A stretch of 6,904 nucleotides of DNA from Anaerolineales bacterium (GTDB taxonomy: Bacteria; Chloroflexota; Anaerolineae; UBA7937). The stretch spans positions 1 to 6,904 of the forward strand of contig JAUVHF010000082.1 of the NCBI GenBank assembly GCA_030593425.1, read 5' to 3'. A model generated the notes under the pieces. It ran no database searches. It was not told the DNA's origin and saw only the letters and a program-made list of their open reading frames with translations. Below are positions 6,301 through 6,904 of the stretch, piece by piece. The position numbers and the translations under genes were made by a program. Numbering within the stretch: the first letter of the stretch is position 1; every line of letters begins with the position of its first letter.

Positions 6301-6674
6301 TATACGCTACAAACTCCGCTGGCGCGGATAAGAGCATCGATTTCACTCTCCGCGTCGGCGCTACGGTCTTAGGTACAGGCTCGGTGGCGGTTCCCCGGAA
6401 GACGACCTCTCCCCTTCTACTCACCACCTCTTTCCCCACCAGCACCTATGATTTCGCCAATGCCGAGCGACTCGTCCTCGACGTCGAGAGCCCAGGAGCG
6501 GTAGTCGTCCATTGGGATGGCGATTATAACGATTCGCGCCTGGTCACCGCCACTATCGTGCCCGAAGGCGTCTTAGGGCTACTGCTCTTAGCGCCCTTCA
6601 TCCCCCTCTTCATGATACTCCTCAAGAGATCAAGGGGAACCACAACCCGGAGCAGAAGGAGGGCCGGGTGTTAA
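3342..6674 (+). CDS. Giant membrane GT2 glycosyltransferase with receiver, triple alpha-CTD-like module and VPE-type tail
   Basis: A single 1110-aa ORF. Residues 1-118: a NarL-like receiver with Asp8-Asp9, acceptor Asp54 (ILMDRAM) and Lys102, but Ala82 replaces the switch Thr/Ser. Residues 127-178: four 13-aa basic repeats. Residues 185-236: hydrophobic, room for two membrane helices. Residues 235-276: Asn-Gly-rich linker. Residues 284-540: a cellulose-synthase/CslA-like GT2 domain with VADDSTD (319-325), FKGGAL (352-357), DAD (375-377), TED (475-477) and QRMRW (513-517). This is a full catalytic set for polymerising a nucleotide-sugar at the membrane; the sugar is not readable. Residues 546-640: three or four further helices, then WHRTPKSG. 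Residues 694-864: three alpha-CTD-like repeats. Residues 905-923: a signal-peptide-like helix. Residues 929-1070: a Ser/Thr-rich beta domain. Residues 1073-1110: VPE, a hydrophobic helix and a basic tail. ATG 3342 fits the usual receiver start. The number of helices between the GT and alpha-CTD parts, and so the side on which the repeats lie, is uncertain. Confidence 0.9.
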   Translation: MIRILLVDDKASLREEMRTLLELEEGIQVIGEAADGWEAIERTRILQPDLILMDRAMPSLDGIEATRLIRKIHPQARIIFLAAEDIGRSEALAAGAEAYFLKEGSPEELIRALREGSGLRKEVAIALSPLRRRLQTAIDLSPLQRRLQAAIDLSPLRRRLQAAIDVSLLRRSLQAAFDSIPWQKPILIGAPLALLLAGFVILGAGLLALIGLTLGVFFFVYALKYYASIALILLFNGENGLVNGNGHVEGQGFRNGLGNGLRKIFGNCVEDAFANGYHLKPGAQPFVSIHLPLYNEKEVVDRLLTASTSLDYENYEVIVADDSTDETTKILEQRWADHPRVKISHRQDRSGFKGGALQVALQRMDPRAEFVVIFDADFIPPPDVITRFLAYFYSGNGDGQRYADDQVAVVQGYQWHMLNADQNWITRGIRVEFSGSYVIERPGQQLLGSMKMISGSVFMIRADVLRKHGWGTSITEDWELTLRLYLDGYKVLYTPFIQAPAECVSDFRQLTRQRMRWAEGHTYNVKKYFWKVLRSPRISLREKAEFLYYAPYYLQSIFFILGTSCWFISELILHRHIPYWTALFGWSLVFSNLFSLVIMNLSGLFLERGVKHNWSGIFSFLVLSSLLVPFQAYAALKGLLEKDEGGWHRTPKSGRITEILGRLRFGKKLSRLLPKGKKSRLPERAPALVRQMPTEELGLSVRVFNLLREVGITDVGEVLERLRRGDEALLTIRGFGPKSLEEVQTALQATPIDKLGLSRRVVKALRRARVSRIGKLLARMERGEERLISIKGIGPASLEQMKSALDQAPLEILGLSTRVHDRLKGAETTTLGQLLQRMENGKMALLSIRNFGPKSLQQLKKALAQRAIPSPLDHSRESQQKEDVGSTLKLNRWLPFPRRLRLRPAFTAIIVLVAAIVALAIMSTEVEAVSDDSSTFWFYDDTNPLTYMMYQSPPSGSSTNTQQVVSFHSDTFEASQSLESGTAMVYIYATNSAGADKSIDFTLRVGATVLGTGSVAVPRKTTSPLLLTTSFPTSTYDFANAERLVLDVESPGAVVVHWDGDYNDSRLVTATIVPEGVLGLLLLAPFIPLFMILLKRSRGTTTRSRRRAGC
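3720..3875 (+). repeat. Four in-frame 39-bp tandem repeats (13-aa units)
   Basis: Four contiguous units encode residues 127-178 of the giant protein, with consensus LSPLRRRLQAAID. The units are LSPLRRRLQTAID, LSPLQRRLQAAID, LSPLRRRLQAAID and VSLLRRSLQAAFD. Copies 1-3 are nearly identical at DNA level (TCACCCCT..RAAGAAGGCT), pointing to recent slippage or duplication, and copy 4 is more diverged. Each of the first three begins with Ser-Pro, a typical helix cap, followed by a basic amphipathic helix. They sit between the receiver and the first membrane segment, so they could act as a signal-transmitting or lipid-contacting stalk. Confidence 0.92.
4044..4169 (+). other. Asn-Gly-rich linker region in the giant protein
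   Basis: Residues 235-276 contain many Asn-Gly pairs (NGENGLVNGNG, then RNGLGNGL and FANGY), low in complexity and probably flexible. The segment joins the N-terminal membrane helices to the GT2 catalytic domain. Several pairs are encoded by AACGG/AATGG, a weak DNA-level repeat. Confidence 0.6.
5421..5933 (+). repeat. Three RNA polymerase alpha-CTD-like repeats, 58-aa (174-bp) period
   Basis: Residues about 694-748, 751-806 and 809-864 are three copies spaced exactly 58 residues apart. Each has LGLS.RV, a second helix, then a helix-hairpin-helix-like signature: IRGFGPKSLEEV (732-743), IKGIGPASLEQM (790-801) and IRNFGPKSLQQL (848-859). The pattern matches the RNA polymerase alpha C-terminal domain. 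Aligned by eye to E. coli alpha, the DNA-contact residues R265, N268, G296, K298, S299 and E302 correspond to R702, N705, G736, K738, S739 and E742 in copy 1. Copy 2 keeps R760, G794 and S797 but has Lys763 and Ala796. Copy 3 keeps R818, G852, K854 and S855 but has Asp821. Copy 1 is thus the best DNA-binding candidate. Confidence 0.85.
6126..6635 (+). other. Predicted extracytoplasmic beta domain with VPE-type C-terminal sorting-like tail
   Basis: Residues 929-1070 of the giant protein follow a signal-peptide-like stretch (basic RLRLR 899-903, hydrophobic 905-923, then STEVEAV). They are rich in Ser, Thr, aromatic and alternating hydrophobic residues, typical of a secreted beta sandwich. Residues 1073-1075 are VPE, followed by a hydrophobic helix (1077-1094) and a KRSR basic end. 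This three-part layout resembles exosortase/archaeosortase sorting signals (PEP-CTERM, PEF-CTERM). The gene starting at 6668 fits as the matching processing enzyme. Exact membership in a named CTERM class is not claimed. Confidence 0.5.
6656..6662 (+). promoter_or_regulatory. Strong ribosome binding site for the gene at 6668
   Basis: AAGGAGG lies 5 nt upstream of GTG 6668, inside the last codons of the giant gene. It supports GTG 6668 as a real start and coupled translation. Confidence 0.7.
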
Positions 6675-6904
6675 GGGAATCGACCATTGATGAGGCCCAA
6701 GCAACGAGCGAGCCTGGTAGGCTCACCTATCAATTGCTACTCCTTATCGCCTCGGTGATATTCCTCCTCCTGCCCCTGGTCACCACCTTCAACGATCTTC
6801 TCACCAGCATGGTCATGAGGCTGGGGTTGGGTGGTGCCTATGGAGACCAGGATGATCGCTGCCCTCCTAAGACTCTTCGGCATCCGCGCTGCTGCTAGCC
6901 AAAC
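6668..6904 (+). CDS. Exosortase/archaeosortase-like membrane protein, partial, with apparent frameshift
   Basis: Starts at GTG 6668 behind AAGGAGG, overlapping the giant gene by 7 nt. The first frame gives a polar N-terminus of about 20 residues, then a membrane helix (LLLLIASVIFLLLPLV) and FNDLLTSMVMRLG, and stops at 6896-6898 after an unlikely Cys/Pro-rich tail. From about 6827 the +1 frame instead reads WVVPMETRMIAALLRLFGI and stays open to the window end. Dropping one G from the GGGG at 6823-6826 joins the two frames as MRLGWVVPMETRMI. The joined protein resembles, from memory, the start of exosortase/archaeosortase family proteins of Chloroflexota (FN..LT, then VVP.E.R.VA.LLR..GI). The catalytic Cys/Arg/His would lie beyond the window. 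It could be a true frameshift, a sequencing error or a phase-variable tract. Family assignment is moderate because only about 75 residues are visible. Confidence 0.5.

Overview
The window looks like a piece of a Chloroflexota-type (Anaerolineae-like) bacterial chromosome. This rests on remembered resemblance of protein styles, not on a search: a minus-strand relic beginning like a class I glutamine-amidotransferase-like protein, NarL-type two-component pairs with a GAF kinase, a VPE-type C-terminal sorting tail, and an exosortase/archaeosortase-like start. Base composition is moderately GC-rich. Apart from the relic at the left edge, all genes lie on the plus strand. No tRNA, rRNA, CRISPR array or transposase is visible.

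Layout. (1) 1-330: no intact gene. A minus-strand relic (258 to 69) joins the start of one coding region to an out-of-frame tail resembling the end of cysteinyl-tRNA synthetase. (2) 331-3272: a three-gene signalling operon. It has a sigma70-like promoter, a membrane protein with a degenerate GGDEF domain (404-1387), a soluble GAF / HisKA_3 / HATPase histidine kinase (1407-2552) and a NarL/LuxR response regulator (2542-3198, overlapping the kinase by 11 nt). A clean intrinsic terminator closes it at 3245-3272. (3) 3342-6904: a second unit. It starts with one very large ORF (3342-6674, 1110 aa) that combines a receiver domain, four 13-residue basic repeats, membrane helices, a cellulose-synthase-like GT2 glycosyltransferase, more membrane helices, three 58-residue repeats resembling the RNA polymerase alpha C-terminal domain, a signal-peptide-like helix, a beta-rich domain and a VPE + hydrophobic + basic tail. 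A gene starting at 6668 overlaps its end and reads like an exosortase/archaeosortase, broken by an apparent 1-nt frameshift at a G4 tract (6823-6826) and cut by the window edge.

How they may work together (inference). The kinase is expected to phosphorylate the LuxR-type regulator and may also phosphorylate the receiver at the front of the glycosyltransferase, which has no other output domain. The degenerate GGDEF protein would be a non-catalytic membrane component of the same signalling unit. The exosortase-like neighbour and the VPE tail suggest C-terminal processing of the outward-facing part of the giant protein. The most novel element is the architecture of the 1110-aa protein, especially the triple alpha-CTD-like module in a membrane polysaccharide synthase.
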